Shown one piece after another: positions 41,655 to 53,473 of a stretch of 64,000 bases of DNA (positions within the stretch are counted from its first letter, which is position 1; the number at the start of each line of letters is the position of its first letter). Position numbers and translations under genes: made by a program. The notes beneath the pieces were generated by a model. That model did no database searches and had not been told where the DNA came from. It saw nothing but the letters and a program-made list of their open reading frames with translations. Location: contig OY821518.1 in NCBI GenBank assembly GCA_963682025.1, positions 149,323,081-149,387,080 on the forward strand, in the 5' to 3' direction. The stretch comes from Cordilura impudica (lineage: Eukaryota > Arthropoda > Insecta > Diptera > Scathophagidae).

Positions 41655-44600
41655 TAAAGGCCTGCACAAAGCCATAAAAATTGGATTTCAAGTCACAGTA
41701 GTTTTTTCAACGCCAACGCTGTCAACGCCAAATGAGCAAACAAAGCCTGTTGATCCATTCCAGTTTAGCAGCAAATGCAGTTACTGTCTATGCTTTAGTG
41801 TCGACAGTGTGAGAATGTGAGAGAGAATGAAAGAGAATTTGAGAGAATTTGAGAAAACACACATCAGAGAAAAACTCATTGTCATCGCCACATCGTACTG
41901 CATTAGGGTTGCCAGACAGGCTGGTAAAATTGCAAATAAGGTAATATTTTTTATTTGTATGAAAAGACTGAATTAAAAATGTTTTGTTATGTTTTTTTAG
42001 TTTACTTGAATAATTTTAAATTAATGCATTTTAAACCGAATTTATTACACATTTATAAGGTTTAATCAATCCAGATTTTTCTTAGAAAGGCAATTTGAAT
42101 TTGGCAGGCCTATACTACATACATAATATGTAGAATGTTTATTAGGGCTATAAGTTTTTAGCCTTTTTTGCAAATATCTAATTTTTTTTTTGTAACTGAG
42201 TAAAAGTTTATGTGTTTTACGTATAGGAAAGCAAGAAATTTTATTGTTTAAAAAATTAAGACTTCAGTATATACAGGTAATGAAAAAAATAAACTTAACC
42301 TTAAGATAATAAATTATGTATTATAATTACATACTTCTATCCAAAATCGATGTGTATTCAGCGTCGAAGTTTGCAACGTTGAAGTGAAGATATATAATTT
42401 GGTTGAATGTATCCGAGTTATATGAAATGTTGGTCCTTTTTTCAGATAAAATATGCCTAGCTACCGAGAAAACTCTTTCAGATGCAGCACTGCTTGCAGG
42501 TGTTGACAATATTTTGCAAGCTAGTTTATATAATAAAGGGAATGTTGGTTCATGCAAATGCCACCACCTTAATGGATCCAAATTTTTTTCAAAAGGTATA
42601 CGTAAATTCCCGTAGGTAAGAATTTCATTTGCGATGTTGTCTTCCACGCTGTTATTTGAACACTGCGCAATACTATCGCAAAAAAAAGACGATTCTACAC
42701 AGTTACTTTCATCTAAATTAGGTGCTACGTTTTCTTGTTCTCCGACATTATCGCAATATAATTTAACTTGATTAGCACATTCCGTTTTTACAATGTCTTT
42801 TTCATATTCACTGAAATGAAGCAACTTGTTCCCAGGTGGAAAGAGAAACAATGCAATTTTATGCGTTAAGAACAAGTTCGGTGTCACAACAGATTGTATT
42901 TGTCCGCCTAATGCTTCCTTAAATCTTTTCATTACATCGATGTAATCATTGTGAGGTGTGCATGTATTTTCTAATCCACGTATGTGTGCATATACTAGGT
43001 GAATTGTGGGATATTTCTCTCCTTCTAATTTTTGAGATGCTTCCTCAAATGGTTTCAATATATTTACAACACATCTTATGTAATGGATATTAATTTTATC
43101 AATTTTTTGAAGATGTTGCTTTTCTTGCAAAATGTTGCCAATTTGAACCCAGTTTTTTTCTATGGATACCAGAAGATAATATATTGTATTCCAACGTGTT
43201 GGACAAAAACTTTTTAAAGTAGAGTTCAGGTTGCAATTTTGGCCTGATTTTTTGAAAAATTTTACCAGTTCTGAGCACAAACGACAGAGTTCTGCTACTT
43301 CCTGTACCTCTTGCACTGCTTTCTCCACTACGTTATTCAACAGATGATTGACGCAGTATATTTGCTGAAAGTCACCGAAGGCTTTTTTCATATTGGAACC
43401 TCTGTCAGTTACCATAATTGCATCATCAAGTTTGCAATTGTATTCTTCAAGCAATACTTCAATTTTGTTTCTAATGATTTCACCTGTAAATGTTAAACAA
43501 TTAATGAAATGAACACTCGAAAAGCTTTAAGTTCATTCGAATTAACTTCATACCTGTATTTCTTACACCATCCATTGATATTAATCCTAACAGTTTCGAA
43601 GTCAATTGGCCGTTTTTATTATAGTGGATAGTGAGGGAAAGATAACTTTGGCGTAAATAGTCATCCGTCCATATATCCGAAGTTAATCCATATCCATTTT
43701 TGCAGTTCACACTTATTTCATGTTTGACTTTGGAAAATGTTGTTTCGAATAAGGTATCGATATTCCGCGATACTGTTGTTGAGTGAGGAAGTAATTTATC
43801 AATATCAACATTTTCACCGTATTTGACTCCAATACGAACCATGAACATGGCAAAGTCTTTCAATCCACTGTCCTCTATTAATTTAAATGGCCGACAATTT
43901 GCAGTAAACCATTGACAGATAAGTTTCAAGCCCTCCTTTTTTGTTTCATTATTAACTTCAACCTTCCCATCAATTTCTTTTGTGATTCGATAACATTTAT
44001 GTTTCACTAAATTTGATGTTGTTCTGGGGTCAAATTTCATAACAGAAAAACAAGTTCTGCAAGCCACTTTATTTTCTATTTCCACGCCTTCTTCTTTTTC
44101 AATTCTTCCAAATACCTCCCAAACTTTGCTTGCGCCCCTCTTTAGAGTTATTTTGTATGTTCCGCTCATTAAATTGTTTTTAATAGAATCTATACTTTCT
44201 TCCATTTTGCGTGCGTTAAGTTCGACTAATCTCATTCAAAACAAAAACGAAACTAGCTAATTCATACCTTTGCACATCAGCAATGCAAAATAATTTCATA
44301 ACATTAAAAAGGGGACTTACAATATTAGATTTTGTGGAAACACATTTCATAAATGTGTAATGTGTATTAGGGTTATAACTTTTTTATGAATTATAAGATG
44401 GGAAATAATGTACTGATAATAAAACTCGTTTTTAGACCAATTTTGAAAAAAAAACTCACGCATTTTCTACATTGCCAAAATTTTTTTATTATAATTTTTT
44501 TTTTATTAAAGTAAATACATATAGTTATAATTTTTTTTTTATTATAGTAAATACATATTCATATATGTATTAACGTAATAACAATAAACGACTTTGACTA

Positions 44601-45026
44601 ATCTAACTGAAGCATTGACCCATACAATAAAGCAATATAAAGCAATGTCATACGCCAACGTTTGTTTATTCAAACATGTAGAGTTAGAATGTTCGATCAA
44701 ACAACAACGCGTTCAAAATCATGATTATAATTATAATCAATCATGAAAATAAAATTTTTCTGACTTTGGGGGTTTTTTGAGGAAATTTTGGGCGAAAAAA
44801 ACACGACACGCGGCATTACTGCTCATAATATAAAAACTACATACATCCATACATAAATACTATAACATACATACAAGTCATACAAGTCATGGCTTTGCAA
44901 TTAACTCGCTTTGATTACTTTCTTTGAGCGAATACACTTGGCGTTGTGTTTTGCAGGCATTGGTTCTTATGAGACAGTAGATTTCAAGCTGGCTTTGAAA
45001 ATCAAATGGCGTTGTGCAGGCCTTTA
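41655..45026 (-). mobile_element. Complete hAT transposon with 8-bp target duplication
   Basis: 3372 bp with ends TAAAGGCCTGCACAA(A/C)GCCAT (20 of 21 matching) in inverted orientation. ATAAATAC is duplicated at 41647-41654 and 45027-45034; units 1 and 3 show the empty site with one ATAAATAC. Eight bases is the hAT signature. It carries one transposase gene with one intron and no visible damage. It is younger than the triplication. Confidence 0.94.
42327..44235 (-). CDS. hAT transposase, two exons, apparently intact
   Basis: Exon 1 44235-43554, a 70-nt intron 43553-43484 with GTATGA...TTTACAG borders, exon 2 43483-42327; 1839 nt in all, 612 aa, in frame across the junction. A BED zinc finger lies at residues 35-85 (C59, C62, H79, C81). 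The RNase-H-like core has D187 (SDIWTDDYL), D254 (VTDRGSNM) and W in CPTRWNTI. The C-terminal dimerisation block is LSTPASSAASERVFSVA with catalytic Glu near 563. ATG 44235 is the first start; Met 11 is an alternative. Splicing is inferred from the frame and consensus sites. Relatives of this protein lie at 35972 and 56690. Confidence 0.9.
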
Positions 45027-45347
45027 ATAAATACTTGGGTGCATGTCATACACATACTTTCAAGTATGAAGTATGCATAGGTATGGAAATGTAGCTAGAG
45101 TACTCTAAGTACTTAAATGACATGTGTGAATTAATACAACATATTGTATCGATGCGTGTTATACTTAGCTACTTGTACAAAAATGGGTATGAAATGGCAT
45201 AAAAAAAATTTATTGAGAAAAATAACACAAAATAAGAAAAAAACGGGAAACTCACGAATTTGACAATAGTAAATTAGATAATTGTCGCTTTCATACGCAT
45301 TTCAAATTTGGGAGTGTACGATACACAAATGTTTTCAATTATATAAA

Positions 45348-45713
45348 ATGGAGAATATCGATGAAATTTTAAAGAAAATAAATGAAGGCGAGTTCAAGTT
45401 ATTGACAAAAACAGGAAAGAGTGTTATATGGACTTGTTTTCTTGAAATCGAAAAGGAGGATGGGTCTATTCTACACGACAGAGTATATTGCCGAGTGTGC
45501 CGGAAGATTTTGAAATATACAAAGAAGCAAAGGTCAAATTTAATAAAACATAAGTGCGTTCATTCACGGCCACATGACAATATACCGATTCAAGTAAATA
45601 CCGAAGATAGAAACACTTGATTTGAAGCATTTATGGATTTTACAATAGAAGACTGTCGTCCTTTCAGTAGTGTTGAAGGCTCCGGGTTCCGTAAAATAAT
45701 TGCAAAGTGTATA
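45348..45713 (+). pseudogene. hAT transposase N-terminus (unit 2 copy)
   Basis: Identical in reading to the unit 1 copy, with the BED finger C-x2-C...H-x-C intact and the same TGA (45618-45620). Cut by the errantivirus LTR at 45714. Confidence 0.82.
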
Positions 45714-46241
45714 AATTATTTCTTACCCACTTCCGACACGATTAATCTTTTATATTTTATTTTTTAGATTAATTAATTCAGTATTTATTTGCATAGTTTC
45801 TTAAATTCAATTATACAAAATTATTCTATTGAAAAAACCTCGCTATGCGAGTTGGATGCCGAAATTGAACTGACCAACATTAACAAAATAAAGAGGTCTA
45901 CAACTTCATGAAAATTTTTAGTAAAGACAATTTTGCTTATCAGCAAAATGGATTCACATTTCATGTGAACGGAAAGGTAAAAGCAAAAATGCAAGGTAGC
46001 GTCTGGGGCAAGTTAAATATTTTAATTATAATTTTTTATTGCGCGTGCAGCGCTCATTTTTAGAGAAATATTTTGGGGTTCACATTTCATGTGAACGGAA
46101 TGTTAAACAAAATGCAAGATAGCGTCTGCTATGAATTTATAATTTTAATTTTAATGTTTTTTGTTGCGCGTGTAGTGCTCATTTTGCAAATATTTTAATT
46201 TTGCCAGGAATTTGGCATGATTGCACTTCCGTACCTTAACT
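45714..46241 (-). repeat. Errantivirus 2 LTR copy in unit 2
   Basis: 528 bp, same borders as in units 1 and 3; TATA directly before it. Confidence 0.88.
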
Positions 46242-46251
46242 GTTCCCCCCT

Positions 46252-47056
46252 TTAAGCATCGGACGTCCTCGTCTGATCGTAATTTTGAAGGATATTGTTA
46301 ATTTTTACTTTGCGTTGTCTTTTGGCAAAAACGTATGCAATACAAATTATAAGGATTAGGAGAAAAAAAGAGGCAGAGGCGTATAATGTTCCTCTTACTT
46401 TCAAGTGAAGGTGAGAAATATGGTCCAGATTTTTAATATTTAAATCGTGAAGGTACTGGAGTGATAATATAGTGGTATGATCAGTTATGATCATACTGTA
46501 ATGCGCTATTGGGATTTCAGGGCTTTTAAAAGCGATTTTTCGAAAATTTTTAAACTCTGTAGAATTAACAGTTAAAGTACTGTCAAAAGTTATGAGATAT
46601 GTACCTTTTTGAAGATGTTTTGTTAGATTTTCGGAAACAACTTTGGCTGGTTGTTTATGATGACGATTCCATCGTCAATTTCCATAAAGGGTGGCATATT
46701 GTGCGCGGAACTAGTGGCGCAAACGGCTGTGTTATTGTTTAATAAATTGTTGAGGCACGAATTGTTTTTGTGGCCCAACATTTCACAAAATGAAGTTATA
46801 GATCTCTTTTTACAATTTTTCAACATAATGTATTTGTAGCCACATTTTGCTACATCATTTGTCTCGAATGATAAGTAATGTTATGGTGAACAACAGGAAA
46901 TATTAGTTTTTTATAACAAAATTTTACAATTTTAGGAAATTTTATTAAAAATGTGATAATGTTCTCATTCTGTAGGACTTTTAATTTTGAATTCACAATT
47001 ATTTCGCTTACACGTATACTGGAATCTACTTTGGATTTTAAAATAAAATCTATTTC
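46252..47056 (-). pseudogene. env: Errantivirus env C-terminal remnant (unit 2)
   Basis: Same three-frame remnant and same TTC break as unit 1. It shares GTTCACCATAACATT next to TTCCTGTTG with unit 3, where unit 1 has a single-base change, so units 2 and 3 look slightly closer here. Confidence 0.82.
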
Positions 47057-47298
47057 CTGCTTATTCTCCAAAATGATTTATCACCTGGTTTTAAATTGGA
47101 TAATAATTGACACCATTTCTTATTGCGTTCCGAATTAATACTTTTATCAATCATGTTACTTAGAAACTTAGTACATTGATTATAAAAAGTTTGCTCGGCT
47201 ATATTTGAAGATCTTTGGCTTTTTCTTTTAAAGCTTCTTCTTAGTTTTATATATTTCACAGTACTTTTTGGTAATGTGTAATTTGTTGAGTTATTTTA
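47057..47298 (-). pseudogene. LINE ORF2 piece duplicated at the unit 2/3 junction
   Basis: Same as 37681-37922. Confidence 0.82.
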
Positions 47299-47770
47299 GG
47301 TGTAGACACCAGAGAATGACAATAAGTACTCAAAGTAACTTAAATATTTACCCATGTTTTTCGTTATTGTATATACCCATGCTTGCAACAACTAAAATAC
47401 TGTATTACATACAAGTGCGATGCTACAGTTATGGGTAATACTTCATACCTATACCGAACATGTCTCTACACCAGTGGTGGCCATCGAGAGAATTGAGTTA
47501 GTAATAGTGTTTATGAGCATGTATTAGTTGTACTACACTGATCGAAATCCATGGACGTAACACAACGCCGATATTATATGGGTTTGTGTAGAATTTGTAT
47601 GAATATTTATATGAATGCATAAAAGGGCAAATAGTTGAGTTCACGAAGAATATGGTAAAATTTTATATATATTTTGTTGTTTTAAAATTTTAAATCTTAC
47701 ATTCTGAAAATGTAGAACAAAATGTAAAGAACATTTAATCTCTTTTATCCATAAGTTTGAAGTTTATTAA

Positions 47771-48261
47771 AGGTGCTATTACACGAAGTGTTTTTTACAT
47801 ATGTACTGTCACTTTTTTTATCCATATGAAATTCTTCATGTCTGTCAAAATTGTCTTTTACATACGATTCATAATTTTTGCTATCACACGTGCGTATATA
47901 TTTCCGTACGACATAACCTCTAAATGTAAACAACAGCTGATTTAATTTGTGAATTTACAAAAATTTGTTGTTAAAAAAAGGTTATATATTTTTTAATTGT
48001 TAATTAATAGTAAACAATTTATTTTTCTTTCAATATTAATCTTTAAAATTTACTCTGTTTTTCTTTCACCACAAGCAGTGTTGTATTTTCATTTGTTTGT
48101 CATGCAAAAATAGAACCTGTTCTAATTGAAAAATGTACATGTGACTTTCCTCATGTATTGTACATAAACAATGTTTCATATGTATCACACGATGTGTACA
48201 ACTTTTGTTGTGGGAAAATTTGACAGTACATATGTAAAAAACACATCATGTAATAGCACCT
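47771..48261. mobile_element. MITE family A, copy d (full, inverted)
   Basis: Same as copy b; TAA flanks both sides. Confidence 0.85.
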
Positions 48262-48264
48262 TAA

Positions 48265-48613
48265 AGGTTCTATTTTTGCATGACAAACAAATTCAAATAC
48301 AACACTGCTTGTGGCGAAAGAAATACAGAGTAAATTTTAGAGATTAATATTGAAAGAAAAATAAATTGTTTAGTATTAATTAACAATTAAAAAATACATA
48401 ACCTTTTTTTTAACAACAAATTTTTGTAAATTCACAAATTAAATCAGATGTTGTTTACATTTAGAGGTTATGTCATACGGAAATACATACGCACGTGTGA
48501 TAGCAAAAATTATGAATCGTATGTAAAAGACAATTTTGACAGACATGAAGAATTTCATATGGATAAAAAAAGTGACAGTACATATGTAAAAAACACTTCG
48601 TGTAATAGCACCT
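48265..48613. mobile_element. MITE family A, copy e (partial)
   Basis: Right-hand 349 bp, longer than copy c because TTTTTGCATGACAAAC... next to the break is kept. Inverted arm to copy d. Confidence 0.82.
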
Positions 48614-49000
48614 TAAATCAAATAAGTAATAATAATTAATTCATTTCTTTAAAAAACAAAAAAAAAAACACAAAATAGCAAAACTTAAAAAGATAAGAAA
48701 TTTCAAATGTTATTAAGTGGTATGTTACCAAAAACTAAAAAAATTACCAGTAACTGGATATTTTTTAAAATTAAAAAAAAATGCATAAAAGACAGCTATA
48801 ATGTTGTCAAATGGAGGCGACGTATGTTATTTATAGAAAATGTTTAATTTATAGTTTATCAAGTCTTCGAAATTTTCTCAACATTTTTGATTTCTTTTAA
48901 ACAAATATTCTCTGTGTACCTATTAAAAAAAAAATATATATGAATTTCAAAAGGCAATGCGACATAAACCTGCTTTGTTCAAAAGCTTTCATAAGACTTA

Positions 49001-49541
49001 CCCCCCAATCTCACATCACACTGAAATTGTAAAATCGTTGTGTACGTATTATCAACGAAAAATTGTTCGAATTAGTCGAATCCATCGCCATTAAATTTTA
49101 TGCTCACACATCTGACTGCAATCTCATTTTTAAAATGTCGAAGCGTAAACTTGAAAAAATTTGTATACTTCTCTCTCTTACTTTATTTTAAGTAGAGTTA
49201 CCGAGTTTATTATACAGGCACATGTTTGAGGGAAAATGTTTACATTTATTATTATTAGTATTATTTTAATAATAGTTAATAATATTTATGCTCTATAATT
49301 AACAAACTTGCGTTTTTGTATGTGCATTTCAAAAAACTTTAATTACAATTTTACAGAATCCAGTAAATTTGCATTAAATTTATAACAGGGTAACATTAAT
49401 CATCGTTAGTGTCTGCCACTACTCGCACGAAAAATTTGGTGTCATTAGTGTGACCACTGCGGAAAATGTGTGTGTATTAGTAAAAAAAAATGTGAGTGTA
49501 TTGAGTTTTTCGAACTTGCAGTGTGATGTGAGATGGCTGGG
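49001..49541. mobile_element. MITE family H, copy 4 (unit 3), TSD TTA
   Basis: As copies 2 and 3 but shorter by an internal deletion of about 25 bp after TGTGCATTTCAAAAAA. Confidence 0.85.
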
Positions 49542-50034
49542 TTAATGAAATTGTTGTTTACTTTTAGTCTTTGGTGAGTATTTTTGTTTTCGTTCGGCTG
49601 TATACATATAAGAAGCCGAGCACCAGTGTGTTTGGCACGGCCTTCACTGCTCTACACAACCAACTTAAATAACTTAAAGTACATTCTTGTATAAATATTT
49701 CAGATTATGTGTATATAAATACCTGGGTGCATGTCATACACATACTTTCAAGTATGAAGTATGCATAGGTATGGAAATGTAGCTAGAGTACTCTAAGTAC
49801 TTAAATGACATGTGTGAATTAATACAACATATTGTATCGATGCGTGTTATACTTAGCTACTTGTACAAAAATGGGTATGAAATGGCATAAAAAAAATTTA
49901 TTGAGAAAAATAACACAAACTAAGAAAAAACGGGAAACTCCCGAATTTGACAATAGTAAATTAGATAATTGTCGCTTTCATACGCATTTCAAATTTGGGA
50001 GTGTACGATACACAAATGTTTTCAATTATATAAA

Positions 50035-50391
50035 ATGGAGAATATCGATGAAATTTTAAAGAAAATAAATGAAGGCGAGTTCAAGTTATTGACAAAAACA
50101 GGAAAGAGTGTTATATGGACTTGTTTTCTTGAAATCGAAAAGGAGGATGGGTCTATTCTACACGACAGAGTATATTGCCGAGAAGATTTTGAAATATACA
50201 AAGAAGCAAACGTCAAATTAATAAAACATAAGTGCGTTCATTCACGGCCACATGACAATACACCGATTCAAGTAAATACCGAAGATAAAAACACTTGCTT
50301 TGAAGCATTTATGGAGTTTACAATAGAAGACTGTCGTCCTTTCAGTAGTGTTGAAGGCTCCGGGTTCCGTAAAATGATTGCAAAGTGTATA
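50035..50391 (+). pseudogene. hAT transposase N-terminal part (unit 3), interrupted by errantivirus 2
   Basis: From ATG 50035 the frame is open to the provirus. Relative to units 1 and 2 it lacks 8 nt and then 1 nt near 50180-50220, so the frame recovers but the second Cys of the BED finger is lost (YCRED for YCRVC). It has Cys where units 1 and 2 have a stop. It joins in frame, across the duplicated TATA, to 56690 onward (KCI then QIGGKYGENVDLDKF). Confidence 0.84.
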
Positions 50392-50919
50392 AATTATTTC
50401 TTACCCAATTCCGACACGATTAATCTTTTATATTTTATTTTTTAGATTAATTAATTCAGTATTTATTTGCATAGTTTCTTAAATTCAATTATACAAAATT
50501 ATTCTATTGATAAAACCTCGCTATGCGAGTTGGATGCCGAAATTGAACTGACCAACATTAACAAAATAAAGAGGTCTACAACTTCATGAAAATTTTTAGT
50601 AAAGACAATTTTGCTTATCAGCAAAATGGATTCACATTTCATGTGAACGGAAAGGTAAAAGCAAAAATGCAAGGTAGCGTCTGGGGCAAGTTAAATATTT
50701 TAATTATAATTTTTTATTGCGCGTGCAGCGCTCATTTTTAGAGAAATATTTTGGGGTTCACATTTCATGTGAACGGAATGTTAAACAAAATGCAAGATAG
50801 CGTCTGCTATGAATTTATAATTTTAATTTTAAGGTTTTTTGTTGCGCGTGTAGTGCTGATTTTGCAAATATTTTAATTTTGCCAGGAATTTGGCATGATT
50901 GCACTTCCGTACCTTAACT
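50392..50919 (-). repeat. Errantivirus 2 3' LTR
   Basis: 528 bp, about 67 bp longer than the 5' LTR. The extra piece lies after GCGCGTGCAG and holds a second TTCACATTTCATGTGAACGG block, so the shorter copy can be explained by deletion between short repeats. Confidence 0.9.
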
Positions 50920-50929
50920 GTTCCCCCCT

Positions 50930-52350
50930 TTAAGCATCGGACGTCCTCGTCTGATCGTAATTTTGAAGGATATTGTTAATTTTTACTTTGCGTTGTCTTT
51001 TGGCAAAAACGTATGCAATACAAGTTATAAGGATTAGGAGAAAAAGAGAGGCAGAGGCGTACAATGTTCCTCTTACTTTCAAGTGAAGGTGAGAAATATG
51101 GTCCAGATTTTTAATATTTAAATCGTGAAGGTACTGGAGTGATAATATAGTGGTATGATCAGTTATGATCATACTGTAATGCGCTATTGGGATTTCAGGG
51201 CTTTTAAAAGCGATTTTTCGAAAATTTTTAAACTCTGTAGAATTAACAGTTAAAGTACTGTCAAAAGTTATGAGATATGTACCTTTTTGAAGATGTTTTG
51301 TTAGATTTTCGGAAACAACTTTGGCTGGTTGTTTATGATGACGATTCCATCGTCAATTTCCATAAAGGGTGGCATATTGTGCGCGGAACTAGTGGCGCAA
51401 ACGGCTGTGTTATTGTTTAATAAATTGTTGAGGCACGAATTGTTTTTGTGGCCCAACATTTCACAAAATGAAGTTATAGATCTCTTTTTACAATTTTTCA
51501 ACATAATGTATTTGTAGCCACATTTTGCTACATCATTTGTCTCGAATGATAAGTAATGTTATGGTGAACAACAGGAAATATTAGTTTTTTATAACAAAAT
51601 TTTACAATTTTAGGAAATTTTATTAAAAATGTGATAATGTTCTCATTCTGTAGGACTTTTAATTTTGAATTCACAATTATTTCGCTTACACTTATACTGG
51701 AATCTACTTTGGATTTTAAAATAAAATCTATTTCGGAGCTGTCTAGCAAAACGGGATTAATCATTTGCATCCTTCGCAGAGTTATGGACAGAGCTATATT
51801 ATCTAGTTCCCTAAGCACTTCCCTATTTCTTTCGCTTAGCAGACTATAGAGGTATCCTGAGTCTATTTCCGAGGTTTTCACGGTTTTTACAAGTTTATTG
51901 ACAATGTTAGTTAAGTTATTTATTCTAGATTGTATTTCAGTGTTTATAATTAATTGTGTGTTACTTGCTGTTATTAATTCATTTTGTTTGTCATACAACT
52001 CAGCGATATCATCGTGATCCGGCGTGCCAGCTACGTATTTCAAGGCAGTCCCAATAATATTAATGCTACGTGCATGTCTGTGGTGCATGCGCAAGGATTC
52101 TATTGCTTTTTGTATTTGGTCAACATCTGATTCTAGTAGTTTCCGCATGTGTGACTTTGGTAATAGGTCTGTTAGGTTTCTAGTCTCATCTGCTATGGTT
52201 GTAAAATTTAATAGGTCTGTTACATGGGCCAGAACTTCATAAGCGTCAAAGATCGCTACATTTCCATCTGCTATCGGGATATAGCGTGAGGTAGAATAAT
52301 CCAGGATGGCAGCATAGTTGGTGGATATAATTGTTGTAAGTATTAGGGTG
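50930..52350 (-). pseudogene. env: Errantivirus 2 env, full span with two frameshifts
   Basis: Starts just after a splice acceptor (TTATTACAG, 52351-52353), near the end of pol. The first frame, open from the acceptor to 51528, has NYAAILDYSTSRYI, a basic HRHARS stretch and the fusion-proximal IGTALKYVAGTPD, then a long helical region. The frame shifts near 51527 to one with SITSFCEMLGHKNNSCLNN, and near 51301 to the last, with the membrane anchor (LYASASLFLLILITCIAYVF) and a basic tail to 50930. The class is the F-like envelope of errantiviruses. It cannot be expressed whole. Confidence 0.85.
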
Positions 52351-52353
52351 CTG

Positions 52354-52940
52354 TAATAAGGAAGCGAATGTTATCCTTGTGCACTATTTTATTATCAATC
52401 TTTACGGTTGTCCCTAGAACCTGCTGTACTATTTTTTCGACAAATGTTTTACTAAATTTATTCCCGAGACGTTTATTTACTTTAACATAAACCTTCTGTC
52501 CGGGGCTGTGTGTTTTAACTATGGTTTTTTTATTGTGATAATTAAGATCAGCCTTTTGCTTTGCCAGTATTTTGCGTTCAATTTTTTCTCTTAACTATGG
52601 TTTTTTTATTGTGATAACTAAGATCAGCCTTTTGCTTTGCCAGTATTTTGCGTTGAATTTTTTCTCTTAACTTATCCGATATTGATTGGAATATATCGAT
52701 TGGTCTAAGTTCGGTGGTTGAGTGAATTGACCTATTATATTTCGTGGTGGCCATTAGGACTAATTCTATCGTGTCTTCGAAAGCACATTCTAATTTAAGA
52801 CATCTAGCGATTTCAGTTAGTGTTCCGTGGAACCTTTCAACTTGGCCGTTGGAAGAGCTGTGCATTGGTGGGGTTGTGTAAATTTCAATATCGAAGTTAT
52901 TTTTGAAAATAATCTTCGTTTTTTTTTCTACATTCAGCAC
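52354..52940 (-). pseudogene. pol: Errantivirus 2 integrase, C-terminal part
   Basis: Begins with DIEIYTTPPMHSSSNGQVERFHGTL, which holds the catalytic Glu, then KYNRSIHSTTELRPID and the basic C-terminal domain. A 76-bp tandem duplication (about 52518-52669) doubles the ILAKQKADLSYHNKKT region and breaks the frame. Upstream it joins directly to the end of the RNase H tail, so the H2C2 finger and both core Asp residues are deleted. Confidence 0.78.
52518..52669. repeat. 76-bp tandem duplication in pol
   Basis: CTATGGTTTTTTTATTGTG...TTTTCTCTTAA occurs twice in a row with two or three mismatches. Confidence 0.88.
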
Positions 52941-53473
52941 CTTCGGTTAAAATAATTTGGTTTCTGAAACAGTTAATCGGATTTTCAACAGCGGGTATAA
53001 TTTCAGTAAGCGAAATTGCGCTTCCGCATGCTTCGAGTGAAGTTGTAGATGCAGAATCTTTCATAACATGGACAAATTGCCTGGACAAAACGTCGGCGAC
53101 TACATTGTCCTTGCCAGGTTTATAAAAAAAAAGGTTGGAGAATACTCCTCGATGAAGGCTCTCCACCGTTTCAATTTTGAGTTTGGATTTCTGTCAGAGA
53201 TTGAAAATGTGAGGGGTTGGTGGACGTAAATATGTTAAGGTAGTTGGCCCCATATAGATAATGCCTAAGACTTTTTAAAGCCCACACAATAGCGAGAAGT
53301 TCACGCTCATTTGTGGCATAGTTTTCTTCGGTAGTGGACAATGTTTGAGATATCATTGTGATAGGACGTCCATTCTGTGAAAGAACCGCTCCGATATGGC
53401 TTCCTCATCTAAGTCTATCTTGATGTGCTTTGAATGTTTAGTACCAACATGCCCATTTTCGCCTCGTAGATAT
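52897..53473 (-). pseudogene. pol: Errantivirus 2 RNase H fragments
   Basis: Two frames: MISQTLSTTEENYATNEREL with AIVWALKSLRHYLYGANY, and then KPGKDNVVADVLSRQFVHV with the linker after RNase H. The D-A-S-N block upstream (53357-53473) is disrupted by several indels. Confidence 0.75.

Larger units (their letters stand above)
37681..47056. repeat. Tandem segmental duplication, unit 2
   Basis: Same order as unit 1, nearly identical in sequence, but without the (GTCC)n insert. It gained a mariner (38258-39563), a hAT (41655-45026) and an inverted MITE A pair. Without the mariner and hAT it is about 4.69 kb. The TTC junction with unit 3 is at 47054-47056. Confidence 0.9.
47057..51733. repeat. 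Tandem segmental duplication, unit 3
   Basis: Same order again. At the point where units 1 and 2 break (51731-51733), this copy runs on into complete env and pol, so it carries the ancestral right-hand side. It differs from units 1 and 2 by small changes in the hAT exon. Confidence 0.9.
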
